This document shows positions 12,056-20,141 of a stretch of DNA of 25,479 nt, piece by piece. The stretch lies in the IMG/VR virus record IMGVR_UViG_3300043399_000515, positions 1 to 25,479 of that record; one strand, written 5' to 3'. Position 1 is the first letter of the stretch. Every line of letters starts with the position of its first letter. The position numbers were made by a program, and so were the translations under genes. The stretch comes from a virus. The notes under the pieces were generated by a model. It saw only the letters and a list, made by a program, of their open reading frames with translations. It was not told the DNA's origin and ran no database searches.

Positions 12056-12679
12056 TCAGACCCCAATCGAGAAAAGAGTGATGGAGACGCTGCTATCAGC
12101 CGCGCTGAATACGCTGGCGCTGGACAGGCCGGAGGACGTGACAGTCGGGTCATTGTCCTGTGCGTTCGTGTCGGCCCTGCCGCCGCTGCACCATGCCCTC
12201 GCCCAAGTGGCGTAGGTATGGGAGCCGCCATAGCTGATTGTGCTGGTCGAGTTGGCCGCCGCCGTTCCGTCAACCCATGTCAGGGTAAGCCCACCCAGCG
12301 TAATCTTGCCGCCCGAGCCGTTCCCGGTGACAGTCGGCTCGGCCATCGCGCCAATCGTGGTTCGCACCGCCGCTGCGTCCGCGTCGTCCAGAATGGTGCG
12401 GGCAAAAGCGGAAAGGGTCGCAAGCGCCGCTGTTCCAGAGCCGGTGAAATACGGCACCCTATTCGCTGCGCTGGTCAGGCCAGCAATGGCGGTCAATTCC
12501 GCATCAAGCGGCTGATAGCTCGCCCCCACAAAGGAACCATCATCCAGGCCCGTGGCAATGTCTGCCATCAGCGTGCGGATCGCATTATTGATATTCGCCG
12601 GGGAACAATTCTCGGCAATGTTGATGCCGGAAATGCTGGTATTTGAACCCGCAGTCGTGGAATAATCGGTTACGGCCAA
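12056..12679 (-). CDS. Putative tail fibre protein with phage-attachment N-terminus
   Basis: A 207-residue protein. I start it at TTG 12679 because GGAGG lies five bases upstream; the ATG at 12691 contains that same ribosome-binding site and would add only four residues. The N-terminus ([20 protein letters not shown] followed by [18 protein letters not shown]) is a motif I know from the start of many podophage fibre proteins. The stretch [20 protein letters not shown] and the segment [20 protein letters not shown] are classic fibre repeats. The C-terminal domain ([15 protein letters not shown]) is probably the tip. Confidence 0.7.
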   Translation of the reverse strand: MAVTDYSTTAGSNTSISGINIAENCSPANINNAIRTLMADIATGLDDGSFVGASYQPLDAELTAIAGLTSAANRVPYFTGSGTAALATLSAFARTILDDADAAAVRTTIGAMAEPTVTGNGSGGKITLGGLTLTWVDGTAAANSTSTISYGGSHTYATWARAWCSGGRADTNAQDNDPTVTSSGLSSASVFSAADSSVSITLFSIGV

Positions 12680-12691
12680 GGGAGCCTCCAA

Positions 12692-12723
12692 TAAAAAAGG
12701 CCACCTGGATTAGGGATGGCCTT
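12692..12723 (-). terminator. Intrinsic terminator downstream of the 846-aa gene
   Basis: On the minus strand AAGGCCATCC and GGTGGCCTT form a stem with one bulged base around an eight-base loop. The T run TTTTTTAT (12698-12691) follows directly. It lies between the 846-aa gene and the fibre gene that starts at 12679, so it should set the ratio of fibre to internal-virion transcripts. Confidence 0.75.
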
Positions 12724-12750
12724 GCGTGAGTTTTGTGTTAGGCTAGGGGG

Positions 12751-12888
12751 ATGAGCGACCACATTTTACAGGTGATCGGTGTCACCTTTGGCCTTGGCCT
12801 TATTCGTGGCGTGTGGGAGTATTTCTCAATTCTGAGGAAGCAGCGCCACACTACCGACACCAGCAGGAACCCCAAAGATTCCGCCTAG
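12751..12888 (+). CDS. Possible small membrane protein, convergent to the 846-aa gene
   Basis: A rightward 45-codon ORF from ATG 12751 to TAG 12888. The product begins MSDHILQVIGVTFGLGLIRG, giving one short hydrophobic helix, and continues with a basic tail. It overlaps the end of the leftward 846-aa gene by 63 bases. The purine-rich TAGGGGG before the ATG is too close for an ideal ribosome-binding site. The protein-like composition is the only support; it may be spurious. Confidence 0.3.
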   Translation: MSDHILQVIGVTFGLGLIRGVWEYFSILRKQRHTTDTSRNPKDSA

Positions 12889-15366
12889 TCGCCTGTAAGC
12901 ATCCTTGCGCACCGCCATGTCCGCATTCTTCCCGGCGAGATCGTCCAGATATTGCAGGGCAAGGCGCGGATCAGTGTTGAACAGGACGGGGGCCATTTCA
13001 GCCGCATTGCGCTCGCCGCGCGTCCGCATATGGTCGGACACCTTGCGCGCCCCAAGCTGGAGCAATCCAAGCTTCGGGCTGGTAATCGCCTGCAAGGCAT
13101 TCGCCGTCACATCGCCATTGCCGAAAATCTCATCGGCCTGCTGGCGCGCGGCAGTGGGAGAGCCGCCAATCGTTTCATAGGCGGTTTTAGCCATGTCTCC
13201 TTCAAGGCCATAGACTCGCCCGAAGTCGTTAGCCCCATCAGGGAATAACGCGCCAACCTTCTGCTGTTGCAGCGGCGAGCCATAGACGGTGTTATAGGGA
13301 TTGGATGAAAGGCGCTGGCGCTCTACTGCGTTAGCCATCGCCGTTGCATAGCCGCGCTGCGCTTCTGGAATCCCAGCCTCCGGCATGGCCGCCAAGGACG
13401 CCTCAAATTCCCGCATAGGGACGTTGCCCTTGGGGAGAACCTCATACCCAGCCTTCAAGGCTGTGCGCGGAGCAATCCCATCCGCATAGGCTGCACGAGC
13501 CGCCGCATAGTCCGGGTTAAGGGTATCCACCCGCGCCCGGAAGTCCTGCAAGAGATCATTGACCGCCTTGCCCTTTGGATTCCCTTCCAGATTAAGCTGG
13601 CGCGTAATCGGATTGCGGAACGGCTCAAGTTCCTGATCAAGCCCGCGCTTTACAAGGTCGAGCGTTTCCATCGTCGGAGAATTAACCGCCCGCGTGGACA
13701 TCTCATAAGCCTCAGGCGGCGCAAACGGCACATCGCCAGCAGCGGAAACAGAGCGATCCACCAGCGGAACGCGGCCCGTCTCAAAGCGGACTTCCCGCGC
13801 AGCATTGGCCTCATCTACGGCGTTGCCGAAGCGTTCAATCTGCGGAATGTCATCCGGCAGGAAGCGGCGGTCCCAGCCTTCATGAGTGCCGCGCAAGGCA
13901 TCAAGGAATTGATTGACGCTAGGCCGTTCAGGAAGATCGGGGAAATACCCGGCTTCCCACGCCTTGAAAGCCGCATCGTCAAGGTTCATGCCGCCATCAT
14001 GGACAAGCGGACCGAACCGCTGTTCCTGGCCGACGAAATCCATTCCCCGGCGTGCGGCATTGTTGAGGCCCATATGCGACAATTCGCCGCCTTGATCCAT
14101 CAACCCACCATTAAGCCGGATGAAACCGACGAGATCGGTGGGGCCGACCTTGCTAACGTCCCTGTTCATGCCGCGCACCGTAGTACGGGTCAGTTCATCA
14201 GCCGGATTGCCAAGCTTGACATTGGCGTATCGGGACGCCTCATTGCCAATCAGATCGGCCAGCGTCGGCTGCCCCGCATCATCCAGCACAAAGCCCAACT
14301 CGCTAGGGTTGCGGCCAGAGTTCTGGGCAATCTCATAGGCATTAGCCAACGCAGACTTGCCAGCAGGACGGCGCAAGATATTCTGCAAGTCCGCATCGAT
14401 CGGCGCAGGTTGCGAGAAAGCATCCTGATAGAGCGGATCAGCCGCGTCCCATGCCTGCTTCTTGATTTGCGCCGCGCGCTGCTCAATGTTGGTAATCGGC
14501 GCAAGATGCGTGTCAATCGCGTTGACGGCCCGGTCAGCCTGTCCAAGATTGCGCGGGCCAAAGGTGTTTTCAGCCAGAGCGCGGGCAGAGGCCGACTTGC
14601 GAGCCACAGAGCCGCCGAGCATCCGCAATTCAGGCGCAGCATCAGCCAGCGAGTAAGGCATCCCAAGGCGCGCGGCATCGTCAAGATTCTGGCGCACGGC
14701 AGACAGTTCAGGGCTTACGCGCCCCATTGCCTTGTCCGTCTTGGTGAACTTGGGAAGCGGCAAGGACTTGATAGCATTGGAACCAAGCGCGCTATTCACG
14801 GCATTGGTTACGCGATTGGCGACAGCTCGAGCCGGAGCCGTGCGGCCAATACGTTCAGCAACAGGAGCGACCACCCGCTTGCCGACCACATCACCGACCT
14901 TGCCAGCAACGCCGCCGACCGCCGCATCACGCAGGATACCGCCGACAGTGCCATCCTCATTGAGCAATGCACCACCCGCCGCTCCTTGCGCAAACGCGCC
15001 ACCGGGGAGGGCCAGCGTCGGAAGCGTGCCGATAATGCCGCCAGTGATCTTGCCTACCGTGGAACCCCTGTAGCCGGTCCGGGAAAGCGCGCCCTTGACC
15101 TTGGCGTTGCCCGCCTTGACCTTTTCGGAATAGACGTCAGGCGTCCCCATAACCCTTGAAGCGGCCTTGGTTCCAACGAGGAACGGGTTCACATACTGCA
15201 TTGCCTTAGCAATGTTGGTGACAGCCGGAAGCGCACCCTCTGCAACGCCTTGCAGGAACGAGGTGGGCTTTTTTGATTGCGCGATCTTCTCTTGTAATTG
15301 AGCGCGCGTAGTCCCTTCCGGCACGTTACGAATAATCGTGCCGTCCGGCATCCTTACATCAGGCAT
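12826..15366 (-). CDS. Large internal virion / ejection protein
   Basis: An 846-residue protein from ATG 15366, with AAAGGA six bases upstream. It opens with VRMPDGTIIRNVPEGTTRAQ, a short N-terminal motif I associate with podophage virion proteins. A Gly/Ala-rich weakly hydrophobic region follows, from residues about 100 to 160 (GKITGGIIGTLPTLALPGGA), which could insert in a membrane. The remainder is a long, mostly helical Ala/Arg-rich body with no catalytic motif. Size, position between tail genes and the M15 peptidase, and composition fit a protein ejected with the DNA to form part of a trans-envelope channel, like T7 gp16 or P22 gp16/gp20, without clear sequence identity to them. Confidence 0.65.
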   Translation of the reverse strand: MPDVRMPDGTIIRNVPEGTTRAQLQEKIAQSKKPTSFLQGVAEGALPAVTNIAKAMQYVNPFLVGTKAASRVMGTPDVYSEKVKAGNAKVKGALSRTGYRGSTVGKITGGIIGTLPTLALPGGAFAQGAAGGALLNEDGTVGGILRDAAVGGVAGKVGDVVGKRVVAPVAERIGRTAPARAVANRVTNAVNSALGSNAIKSLPLPKFTKTDKAMGRVSPELSAVRQNLDDAARLGMPYSLADAAPELRMLGGSVARKSASARALAENTFGPRNLGQADRAVNAIDTHLAPITNIEQRAAQIKKQAWDAADPLYQDAFSQPAPIDADLQNILRRPAGKSALANAYEIAQNSGRNPSELGFVLDDAGQPTLADLIGNEASRYANVKLGNPADELTRTTVRGMNRDVSKVGPTDLVGFIRLNGGLMDQGGELSHMGLNNAARRGMDFVGQEQRFGPLVHDGGMNLDDAAFKAWEAGYFPDLPERPSVNQFLDALRGTHEGWDRRFLPDDIPQIERFGNAVDEANAAREVRFETGRVPLVDRSVSAAGDVPFAPPEAYEMSTRAVNSPTMETLDLVKRGLDQELEPFRNPITRQLNLEGNPKGKAVNDLLQDFRARVDTLNPDYAAARAAYADGIAPRTALKAGYEVLPKGNVPMREFEASLAAMPEAGIPEAQRGYATAMANAVERQRLSSNPYNTVYGSPLQQQKVGALFPDGANDFGRVYGLEGDMAKTAYETIGGSPTAARQQADEIFGNGDVTANALQAITSPKLGLLQLGARKVSDHMRTRGERNAAEMAPVLFNTDPRLALQYLDDLAGKNADMAVRKDAYRRLGGIFGVPAGVGSVALLPQN

Positions 15367-15376
15367 GGGCTATCCT

Positions 15377-16066
15377 TTAAGGAAGGTCGTTAAAGTCGAT
15401 GACTTTTGAACCACCGCCAGAGCGTGGGACAATGGGCTTATATTGTTGCCCGAGTGACTTATACGTTTCGGAAAGCCGGTTTTCGAGGTTGCCCAACTTC
15501 TCGACAATCTGCGTGTCATAATCTCGTGACGAAGGCCGATTAGCGTCAACAAACGCCTTCAATTCGGCATCAGACTGCGAACCAACGCCAGGAGTGCGAA
15601 AGGCGGAAAGGCCCATTTCGCCAATGCCCGCGCCCACTGTGTCAAATTGCTTATTCGCTGGCGTCGGGAGATAGTCGGCCAAACCAGCAAGGCCGGAAGT
15701 CTTGCCCGGCCCGGATTGGTAAAGCGAGTAAGCGCGCCGGATCTGCTGCGCCAACGCATTGAGCGATGCGAGCCGTCCATTGTCTTTGGTTGTAGCCTGG
15801 GGAGGTTTCCACCCCGGAATAGGCTCCGGTTTCCCACTTGCTCCAATACGAATACCCCCCTTCAGGAGATTGCCCTCCATCGAAGTCTGCGCACGCCTTT
15901 CCGATGCCTGCGCCCTTGCCTCTGCCTGCCGAGCCAAAGCCATGCGCTGCGCCGTACTATCGTTCTGTAGCTGCTTGCCGCGAGCCACTACAGGGTCTTG
16001 AGGTGCCGCATAGATATTACCGCCGCCCTGCGGAACGTCCGGGTCATTGTCCCAAGGATTAGCCAT
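15377..16066 (-). CDS. Putative internal virion protein
   Basis: A 229-residue protein from ATG 16066, preceded by GAGGAAG within the end of the upstream gene. It starts MANPWDNDPDVPQGGGNIY, a polar low-complexity N-terminus of a kind common in podophage ejection proteins. A coiled-coil stretch (QRMALARQAEARAQASERRA) and a helical C-terminal half follow. There is no enzymatic motif. Ejection protein is an inference from its place beside the 846-aa protein, ten bases apart. Confidence 0.6.
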   Translation of the reverse strand: MANPWDNDPDVPQGGGNIYAAPQDPVVARGKQLQNDSTAQRMALARQAEARAQASERRAQTSMEGNLLKGGIRIGASGKPEPIPGWKPPQATTKDNGRLASLNALAQQIRRAYSLYQSGPGKTSGLAGLADYLPTPANKQFDTVGAGIGEMGLSAFRTPGVGSQSDAELKAFVDANRPSSRDYDTQIVEKLGNLENRLSETYKSLGQQYKPIVPRSGGGSKVIDFNDLP

Positions 16067-16067
16067 C

Positions 16068-16361
16068 TTACTTCCTCAATCCCGTAGTGCCGCGTTTGCC
16101 AAAATAGGGAGCTTCCCAATCGCCTTCAGCGTGCACATGGTCGTTATGGATGAACGCCTTGCGCTTGCCGGGGAGACCCTGCACTTCAGCCAGAACCGCG
16201 TTCAAATCCGAGCCGTAGTAATCCACCGCGCGGCCCGTCAGATGCGCGCTATTCGGAACCCCGCCCACCAGCTTGTTACCTTCCGGCGTCCGGCGTCCGC
16301 TGGTCATGTAGCCAGACTTGAGTTTCTGCGGGGGACTAACGGGGAAACGGGCCGCCGCCAT
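16068..16361 (-). CDS. M15-type peptidase (D-Ala-D-Ala carboxypeptidase-like)
   Basis: A 97-residue small zinc peptidase candidate. The motif [20 protein letters not shown], then [13 protein letters not shown], supplies the first zinc ligands (His and Asp), and HNDHVHAEG supplies the last His and the catalytic-side Asp, as in the peptidase M15 family. This compact form lacks extra cell-wall-binding domains. Set in the virion gene cluster rather than the lysis arm, it probably acts from the particle, opening the peptidoglycan during DNA entry. It overlaps the upstream gene by 26 bases. Confidence 0.75.
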   Translation of the reverse strand: MAAARFPVSPPQKLKSGYMTSGRRTPEGNKLVGGVPNSAHLTGRAVDYYGSDLNAVLAEVQGLPGKRKAFIHNDHVHAEGDWEAPYFGKRGTTGLRK

Positions 16362-17007
16362 TGCTGGCAGCGCCTCCTTTAACCTTTAGCTTGCCCTCAG
16401 GTGTGCGGTATTGAGCGCCAGCGGGGATGGCGTTGTATGACGCTTCATCGCTAACAGTCGGAACGTCAGCCGGTTCAGCACCACCACCCAATGCCGCGCC
16501 CATGCCGGAACGTGGGCCAGCGTAATAGCGATTCCCCGGAAGCGGTGTGGTGACATAGGGATCGCCGAGATTGCGGAGATAGTTGTCTGCCGCCTCTTCG
16601 CCAAGCCGTTGCTTAATAAAGCCGTAATCGTTCACCGTGTCATTGTTGACCGGCTCCGGGTTTTCGCGCTTGTATTGCTGCTGCGCTACCCAGTCGTCCC
16701 ATTCCTGCTGGCGCTTGGCCTGCATCATTTGCATTTTAGCCCGTTCATCGCGCTGTGCCTCGACAGTCGGCGCGTAAATCGGCTGCATTCCGTTCATTTG
16801 CAACAAGGCGTCACCGATAGAGCCAGCAATTGCCCGACCAGTCCCACCCCGCCCGAAGAATTTGGGCTTGCCTTCCTGCTGCTCCTGAGGCGCGACCATT
16901 TGCGTCGGCACGCCACCGAACAGCCCGCGCTGCGATGCCGGGAACATGATGCTTTCCGCATCGTCCAGTTTTGGATAGCCGAACAGGCCACCGCGCCCCA
17001 TGCTCAT
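16336..17007 (-). CDS. Putative internal virion protein
   Basis: A 223-residue protein from ATG 17007, with GGAGGG five bases upstream inside the previous gene. The N-terminal part is Gly/Phe-rich ([16 protein letters not shown] and [11 protein letters not shown]). The centre is a Gln/Lys-rich helix ([19 protein letters not shown]). The C-terminal part is Gly/Pro-rich and probably flexible. No known domain; an ejection or tail-assembly role is inferred from its neighbours. Confidence 0.55.
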   Translation of the reverse strand: MSMGRGGLFGYPKLDDAESIMFPASQRGLFGGVPTQMVAPQEQQEGKPKFFGRGGTGRAIAGSIGDALLQMNGMQPIYAPTVEAQRDERAKMQMMQAKRQQEWDDWVAQQQYKRENPEPVNNDTVNDYGFIKQRLGEEAADNYLRNLGDPYVTTPLPGNRYYAGPRSGMGAALGGGAEPADVPTVSDEASYNAIPAGAQYRTPEGKLKVKGGAASNGGGPFPR

Positions 17008-17657
17008 TTGAACCCTCCGCTCGCCCAACCAGACAGACCGGCACCCGCAAGGCCGCCAAGAAGCCCGCCGATGCCGCTCTTATTCTTTGTCTTGCTGTAC
17101 TGACCCAAAAGCCCCTGCACGCCCTGAGCATAGCCCCCAGCGGCCTGTAGAGGCGTTAGGGAGGCTTCGAGCGTCGAAAGCATCGGCGCAACCTGGATAA
17201 CGTCAGCAGCGGCCAGACCCGGAGCCATGCCCGCCGCGTTTGCCCTGCGGGCTTCCCAATTGTTGTAATCGTTATAGCGGGTGTTCAGCGTGTTTTCCGC
17301 AACCCGGTCGGAGATCAGCCCGGCATAGTTGGAACCGCCCGTCAGGCCCTTGACGCCCAGCGCGGCCTGCATCTGGTTCATGACGTCATTGTTGGAGCGC
17401 GCAAGAACATCGTCCAGAAAGGGGTTCTGGCTGTAATCGCTGCCCAGCGTGTCCGTGACGTAATCGGTTGCCGCGTTGACCCCGGCATTACCCGCCTTGT
17501 ATTTGTCGATCATGGACGGCAAAAGGCCCGTAACCTGATTGGTATAGTCCTGAATCTGCCCGCTGTTCTGCGCATAGCTGCCCTTGAGCGCGTTCGCCGC
17601 ATCGTCAATGTAGGGCTTGTATTCCTTCAGCGGCTTTGTGCTACTTGAACTCTTCAT
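17004..17657 (-). CDS. Putative internal virion / tail assembly protein
   Basis: A 217-residue protein from ATG 17657, which overlaps the upstream stop as ATGA. It is helical, with an 'NPFLDDVLARSNNDVMNQMQ' region and a repeated Asn-Tyr-rich stretch (NTRYNDYNNWEARRANAAG). The C-terminus is Gly-rich and weakly hydrophobic (SGIGGLLGGLAGAGLSGWAS), possibly membrane-active. I recognise this layout from small podophage ejection proteins but cannot name a family. Confidence 0.6.
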   Translation of the reverse strand: MKSSSSTKPLKEYKPYIDDAANALKGSYAQNSGQIQDYTNQVTGLLPSMIDKYKAGNAGVNAATDYVTDTLGSDYSQNPFLDDVLARSNNDVMNQMQAALGVKGLTGGSNYAGLISDRVAENTLNTRYNDYNNWEARRANAAGMAPGLAAADVIQVAPMLSTLEASLTPLQAAGGYAQGVQGLLGQYSKTKNKSGIGGLLGGLAGAGLSGWASGGFK

Positions 17658-18052
17658 AGCGGTAACTCCAAGATCACCATTCCATCCGCCTCCCGGCAGT
17701 TCCAATGCGGCAAGAGGCGTTTCCACCCCCTGCGCCCTTCAATTCTCAGGCAAGTGCAGTCATTGGCCCGCGCAAAGGCCGGAATATCAACCTTGACCGC
17801 TTCCAGCATTGCCCCGAGCGCGCCCATGCCAACAGCAAGCCAGATCACCAGCGCACCATCTTCCGCGCAGTCGAGAACCAAGGTCCCCCCATCGACCGGC
17901 CACAAAACCGAATGCCTCACGCCCAGCTTCCTTGCCAAATCGCCCGGTTCCGCCCCGCCTTTAATGGCAAGCGCCTCAAGGTCTCCGATTTGCGGACAAT
18001 CGGGATGGTGTTCGGGGTTTTCAAAGGCGGTAATCTCAAAGGCTGCGGCCAT
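17654..18052 (-). CDS. GNAT-fold-like phage protein (T7 gp13-type)
   Basis: A 132-residue protein from ATG 18052. The C-terminal half (CTCLRIEGRRGWKRLLPHW followed by VILELPL) matches a pattern seen in small phage virion-associated proteins with an acetyltransferase-like fold, where 'r-x-e-GR-x-GW-x-r-x-L-p' precedes the last strand. T7 gp13 is the best known comparison. The acetyl-CoA-binding loop is not evident, so it is probably structural. It overlaps its downstream neighbour by four bases. Confidence 0.55.
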   Translation of the reverse strand: MAAAFEITAFENPEHHPDCPQIGDLEALAIKGGAEPGDLARKLGVRHSVLWPVDGGTLVLDCAEDGALVIWLAVGMGALGAMLEAVKVDIPAFARANDCTCLRIEGRRGWKRLLPHWNCREADGMVILELPL

Positions 18053-18065
18053 AGAAGTCTATCCC

Positions 18066-20141
18066 CTAGGTCCAGCTTCCGACGAACGTGACCGTGCTTT
18101 CACCGACCTTGCGGATACGGAAATAACTGCCCGCCTTCATTACCGCAGCGGCCGCCGTAACCAGCGTAATGGAAGGAATGATGGATCCCGCCGTCGAGAC
18201 GCGGAACATACCCGTCATGGTTGCGGCCATGCCCGTACCCGTACCCGCCGTTACGGCAGATGCAGGCAATTGCTGCGTGACCGAAGCGGAACCGCCCTGC
18301 GCGCCAACCGCCAGGGGAGAGGTGTTGTCGATACCGCGTGCCGTCTGCCCCCAACGGTTGGTAACAGCCGTCCCAGCACCCACCGGATCAAACGATGCGT
18401 TTCCAGAGGTGGCGCTCATACTTGTGAGATAAGCGAACCACTCAAACACATAAACACCGGTTGGTAGGGTGAGTGTGCCATTGGTTGTGGTGTTGAACGC
18501 CTTCTGCTCGGTTGCGACGCTCGACAGCGTGTAATCTGCTGTCAGCATCACCCATTTTTCAGCGTAATCCTCAATCTTGTCATAGACCGCGTTCTTGGTT
18601 GGAACCTGCAAGGAGCCGTTCCAGCCAACCGCATAGGCATCATCAGACACAACCAGCGATGTTGCGCTGGCAGAACCGCTCACTTCCAGCTTGTAGGAAC
18701 CGGACGGGATAACCCCGATGCCTACATTACCCGCACCACTAGCGAAGAACGCATCGCCGGTGCTGCTGATCCTATGGCGTTCCGCCCCCGTGCCATCGTG
18801 AGCATAAACCCGGAGCGAGCAAGTGCCGGTTGTGGTAGTTGACCGGCCAAAGCGGTAATCTATAGCAGCCGTTGAAATCTCCGGCGCGTTGAAGTCGATG
18901 TTGACCGCAACGTCAGAACCCGCCCTTGCGTTAAGGACCAGCCCGCCCGCCGTTACCGCTGTTGTGATGTTTGAAGTGCCGCCAGAGCCGACAACGCCAA
19001 ACCCGCCCGTACTTCCACCAGCGGCGGTTACGGAATAGCCCGGTGAGGCCGTGCCGATGCCAAGCCGGTTGTTAGTATCATCCCAGAAGAATTGCGCATT
19101 GTCCTGGGAGTAAACCCCCGACGCGCCCGCGAACACAACAGAGCCGCTCGTAAAGGCCGTTCCCGTGCCGGTGCCACCATTTGCAACCGGAAGCGTGCCG
19201 GAAACCTTGGTCGTCAGGCCAACAGCGCCATTGTCAATGGTCCATACCGTCCCAGACCCGGAAACGGTAATATCGCCCTTGTCGCCGTCACTGACGCCAC
19301 CACCAGAGGGAGGCGCGGCCCATGAACCATCTGCGCGAAGGAAATTAGTTGTCCCGCCACCAGAGGCAGGAGCAACCCCCTTTGTTGTGGAGGTAAAGGC
19401 GTCAAGCAAGGCCGTGGCCTGCGTTCCGGTCAAATCCTCTGGATCACCCGTACCAGCCGTAGCCCGCCCCTTGATCGTTGCCGTCGCCACGCTCGAAAGC
19501 TTGGCATTGGAGACAACCCCCGCGCCAATCGTCGCGGCAAAGGAGCTAGTGCCGGAGCCTGTAACGTCCCCGGTAAGAGTGATGGTCTGATCGCCGCTAT
19601 TCGTACCAGTCAGGCCAAGATCGGTCTTGAGCGTGGCAAGCGTATTGACTTCAGGAGCACCCGTTCCCCCCGTCTTGCGATAGAACACCGTCGAGGTGGC
19701 AACGTCTGCCATGCGGGCAAGCGTAACGTGTCCGCTATCGACCGACGCTGACAGGGTGACATTTGCCGAGCCGTCAAAAGATACCGCCGCCGCAGTAATG
19801 CCCCCGCCGCTGATCGAGAAATTGCGCCCGGTTTGCAAAGCCGTTGCCGTGCCTGCATTGCCCGTAATCGTGGTTTGAACCGTGGACAGATCGCCCGCGC
19901 CTAGCAGGCTCGCCCCATTCACCGTCTTGATATTCGTGCCGGAAACCAACGCGGCCTGCTTAGCGTTCAAGGCGGTCTGCAAATCGGCCTGGCTGGACAG
20001 CGTGCCGGTAATGCTGCCCCATGCTGCCGTGCCACCGGCAAGCGCGGTTGTGTTTTGCAGGCGGTTAAGGACCGTCGCCACCTTGCGCGGCCAATCCGCT
20101 GTTTTTGCATCAACCGGAATGGGTGTGATGGCTTGCGTCAT
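18066..20141 (-). CDS. Large tail fibre protein
   Basis: A 691-residue protein from ATG 20141, which overlaps the upstream stop (ATGA). The N-terminal part (WPRKVATVLNRLQNTTALAG) links to classic fibre repeats: SSQADLQTALNAKQAALVSG, VNGASLLGAGDLSTV and GTKAT-like elements. A long Gly/Ser/Thr-rich shaft with KGDITVSGSGTVWTIDNGAV follows. The middle (FFWDDTNNRLGIGTASPGYS and RHRISSTGDAFFASGAGNVG) is a beta-helix-type trimeric fibre segment. The C-terminal 150 residues form a separate tip domain. It is the likely receptor-binding fibre. Confidence 0.85.
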   Translation of the reverse strand: MTQAITPIPVDAKTADWPRKVATVLNRLQNTTALAGGTAAWGSITGTLSSQADLQTALNAKQAALVSGTNIKTVNGASLLGAGDLSTVQTTITGNAGTATALQTGRNFSISGGGITAAAVSFDGSANVTLSASVDSGHVTLARMADVATSTVFYRKTGGTGAPEVNTLATLKTDLGLTGTNSGDQTITLTGDVTGSGTSSFAATIGAGVVSNAKLSSVATATIKGRATAGTGDPEDLTGTQATALLDAFTSTTKGVAPASGGGTTNFLRADGSWAAPPSGGGVSDGDKGDITVSGSGTVWTIDNGAVGLTTKVSGTLPVANGGTGTGTAFTSGSVVFAGASGVYSQDNAQFFWDDTNNRLGIGTASPGYSVTAAGGSTGGFGVVGSGGTSNITTAVTAGGLVLNARAGSDVAVNIDFNAPEISTAAIDYRFGRSTTTTGTCSLRVYAHDGTGAERHRISSTGDAFFASGAGNVGIGVIPSGSYKLEVSGSASATSLVVSDDAYAVGWNGSLQVPTKNAVYDKIEDYAEKWVMLTADYTLSSVATEQKAFNTTTNGTLTLPTGVYVFEWFAYLTSMSATSGNASFDPVGAGTAVTNRWGQTARGIDNTSPLAVGAQGGSASVTQQLPASAVTAGTGTGMAATMTGMFRVSTAGSIIPSITLVTAAAAVMKAGSYFRIRKVGESTVTFVGSWT

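Noticed and set aside
11460-12215. 251-codon rightward ORF across the tail fibre genes
   Set aside because: Very Arg-rich antisense frame crossing two well-supported leftward genes and their junction.
13882-15159. 425-codon rightward ORF antisense to the 846-aa gene
   Set aside because: Basic, Arg/Ile-rich antisense shadow typical of GC-rich DNA, with no recognisable domain and no operon context.
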